Shown here: positions 63,240 through 64,000 of the stretch, one piece after another
How the letters are laid out: each line of letters opens with the position of its first letter
How positions within the stretch are numbered: the stretch's first letter is position 1
Assembly (NCBI GenBank): GCA_026002995.1
Contig: BPGK01000001.1
Span: 1,798,001-1,862,000, forward strand
Direction: 5' to 3'
Length of the DNA stretch: 64,000 nucleotides
DNA from: Gaiellaceae bacterium
GTDB lineage: Bacteria > Actinomycetota > Thermoleophilia > Gaiellales > Gaiellaceae
The notes under the pieces: generated by a model
The model's database searches: none
The model's input: only the letters and a program-made list of their open reading frames with translations
Told to the model about the DNA's origin: nothing
Translations under genes and position numbers: made by a program

Positions 63240-63755
63240 TCACTCCTGCGGCGAGACCGGGGCGCCCGGACGCCCGTCGGGGTAGAGCTCGGCGAAGCGC
63301 TTCGCAACCGCGGCGGGCACGAGCTCGTCCACCCTCCCGCCGAACGACGCGATCTCCTTGACGCCGCTCGAGGAGACGAAGCTGTAGAGCGGGCTCGCCA
63401 TCACGTACACGGTCTCGATCTCGGGCGCGAGCTGGCGGTTCAAGTGGTTCATCTGGAACTCCCACTCGAAGTCCGAGATGACGCGGAGCCCCTTCACCAT
63501 CGTCTTCGCCTCGTGCTTGCGGGCGAACTCGACCACGAGCTCAGAGAAGACGTCGACGATGACGTTCTCGATGCCCGCCAGGGCAGCCTCGAGGAACGCG
63601 ACCCGCTCCTCGACCGAGAAGAGCGTCTGCTTGTGCGTCGGCTCGCGCACGACCCCGACGACGATGCGGTCGAAGATCGCGGCCGCGCGTCGGATCACGT
63701 CGACGTGCCCGTTCGTGACGGGGTCGTAGCTTCCGGGGCAGATGGCGGTGATCAC
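63240..63755 (-). CDS. coaD: Phosphopantetheine adenylyltransferase
   Basis: Predicted 171-residue enzyme for the penultimate step of coenzyme A synthesis. Nucleotidyltransferase motif GSYDPVTNGHVDVIRRA (about 8-24; GSFDPxTxGH family), KGLRVISDFEWEFQMNHLNRQL (about 88-109) and the C-terminal SSSGVKEIASFGGRVDELVP, the full CoaD pattern. GTG start overlapping the rsmD stop (GTGA), so translation is coupled. Confidence 0.96.
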   Translation of the reverse strand: MITAICPGSYDPVTNGHVDVIRRAAAIFDRIVVGVVREPTHKQTLFSVEERVAFLEAALAGIENVIVDVFSELVVEFARKHEAKTMVKGLRVISDFEWEFQMNHLNRQLAPEIETVYVMASPLYSFVSSSGVKEIASFGGRVDELVPAAVAKRFAELYPDGRPGAPVSPQE

Positions 63756-64000
63756 GTCTCGAGCACCGTGACTCGTGCGGAACCGTAGCGCCGCGTCGTC
63801 ACGAGGTCGAGTGGAAGCGCCGGCTCGACGTCCGCGGCGGTCTCGACGACGACGCGGGCGCCGTCGGCGAGCACGCGCGGCACGAGCTCCGCGAGGACGG
63901 GCTCGCGGCGGCGCCACTCCTCGTAGGGCGCGTCGGCGAGCACGAGGTCGTAGGTCCGTCCCGACGCTGCCTCTCCGCGGAGGGCGCGCGCCACGTCGGC
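63752..64000 (-). CDS. rsmD: 16S rRNA methyltransferase RsmD, C-terminal part
   Basis: The last 82 residues of a gene that runs off the window. The catalytic region reads YDLVLADAPYEEW: the usual D-P-P-Y of RsmD (m2G966 of 16S rRNA) is D-A-P-Y here. RVVVETAADVEP and TTRRYGSARVTVLE are typical C-terminal segments. The partner coaD follows with a four-base overlap, the common actinobacterial order. Identity rests on this context and the C-terminal motifs. Confidence 0.8.
   Translation of the reverse strand, partial: ADVARALRGEAASGRTYDLVLADAPYEEWRRREPVLAELVPRVLADGARVVVETAADVEPALPLDLVTTRRYGSARVTVLET

Overview
The window is GC-rich chromosomal DNA from a bacterium, most likely an actinobacterium of the Thermoleophilia (Gaiellales/Solirubrobacterales-like). 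The lineage is inferred from very high GC, many GTG starts, an initiator tRNA of the actinobacterial type (C1, U72), a secreted collagen-repeat protein of a kind common in that class, and the gene order rsmD-coaD ... rpmF-plsX-acpP-rnc-smc-ftsY ... ffh-rpsP-khpA-rimM-trmD-lepB-rplS-rnhB-yraN ... comM-dprA. No rRNA, CRISPR array, prophage or intact insertion sequence was seen. No stretch longer than about 300 bases lacks a feature.

Layout, left to right. 1-4.5 kb is a patchwork: two tiny coupled genes, an Excalibur-domain protein, a frameshifted gene, a secreted thermonuclease, YccF, a decayed RHS/YD-repeat fragment fused to a decayed IS1380-type transposase, and an aldo/keto reductase. 4.5-16.1 kb is an ion-homeostasis and stress block: a Usp-Usp-CBS-CBS protein, a P-type cation ATPase preceded by a baeRF-like gene, and a complete seven-gene Mrp Na+/H+ antiporter operon whose last gene fuses MrpG to a universal stress domain. 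16.1-18.4 kb has an anti-sigma factor, an ECF sigma factor, a secreted protein with a His-rich N-terminal segment, and tRNA-fMet. 18.4-23.2 kb has NagA, then the glyoxylate shunt operon aceA-aceB-gntR with a well-formed promoter and a putative operator. 23.2-30.8 kb has a membrane coiled-coil protein, exopolyphosphatase, a VapBC pair, glutamate dehydrogenase coupled to a CBS protein, tRNA-Leu(UAA), a DUF3105 protein, RmuC, thioredoxin reductase and endonuclease III. 30.8-37.1 kb is an AddAB/AdnAB-like double-strand-break repair pair. 37.1-41.4 kb has a zinc-ribbon protein, an isocitrate-dehydrogenase-family enzyme and a three-subunit proton-translocating transhydrogenase. 41.4-45 kb has an ABC-2 exporter, an ornithine-cyclodeaminase-family enzyme and a FAD amine oxidase. 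45-64 kb is mainly a leftward housekeeping block (DNA uptake and processing, RNase HII, ribosomal proteins, tRNA and rRNA modification, SRP and its receptor, SMC, RNase III, fatty acid and phospholipid initiation, CoA). It is interrupted by a collagen-like protein, an orphan DNA methyltransferase and a LysR regulator.

How the genes work together. Many neighbours share ATGA, GTGA or TGATG stop-start overlaps (mrpA-G, pntAA-AB-B, addB-addA, aceA-aceB, gdh-CBS, comM-dprA, rnhB-yraN, trmD-lepB, coaD-rsmD), which implies translational coupling. NADPH and redox supply (isocitrate dehydrogenase family, transhydrogenase, TrxB), acetate or fatty-acid growth (aceAB) and cation/pH homeostasis (Mrp, P-type ATPase) are the main physiological themes. 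The least ordinary items are the MrpG-Usp fusion, the coupled GDH-CBS pair, a perfect 28-bp inverted repeat between ffh and rpsP, an unusually short SMC, and the promoter/operator arrangement of the glyoxylate operon.
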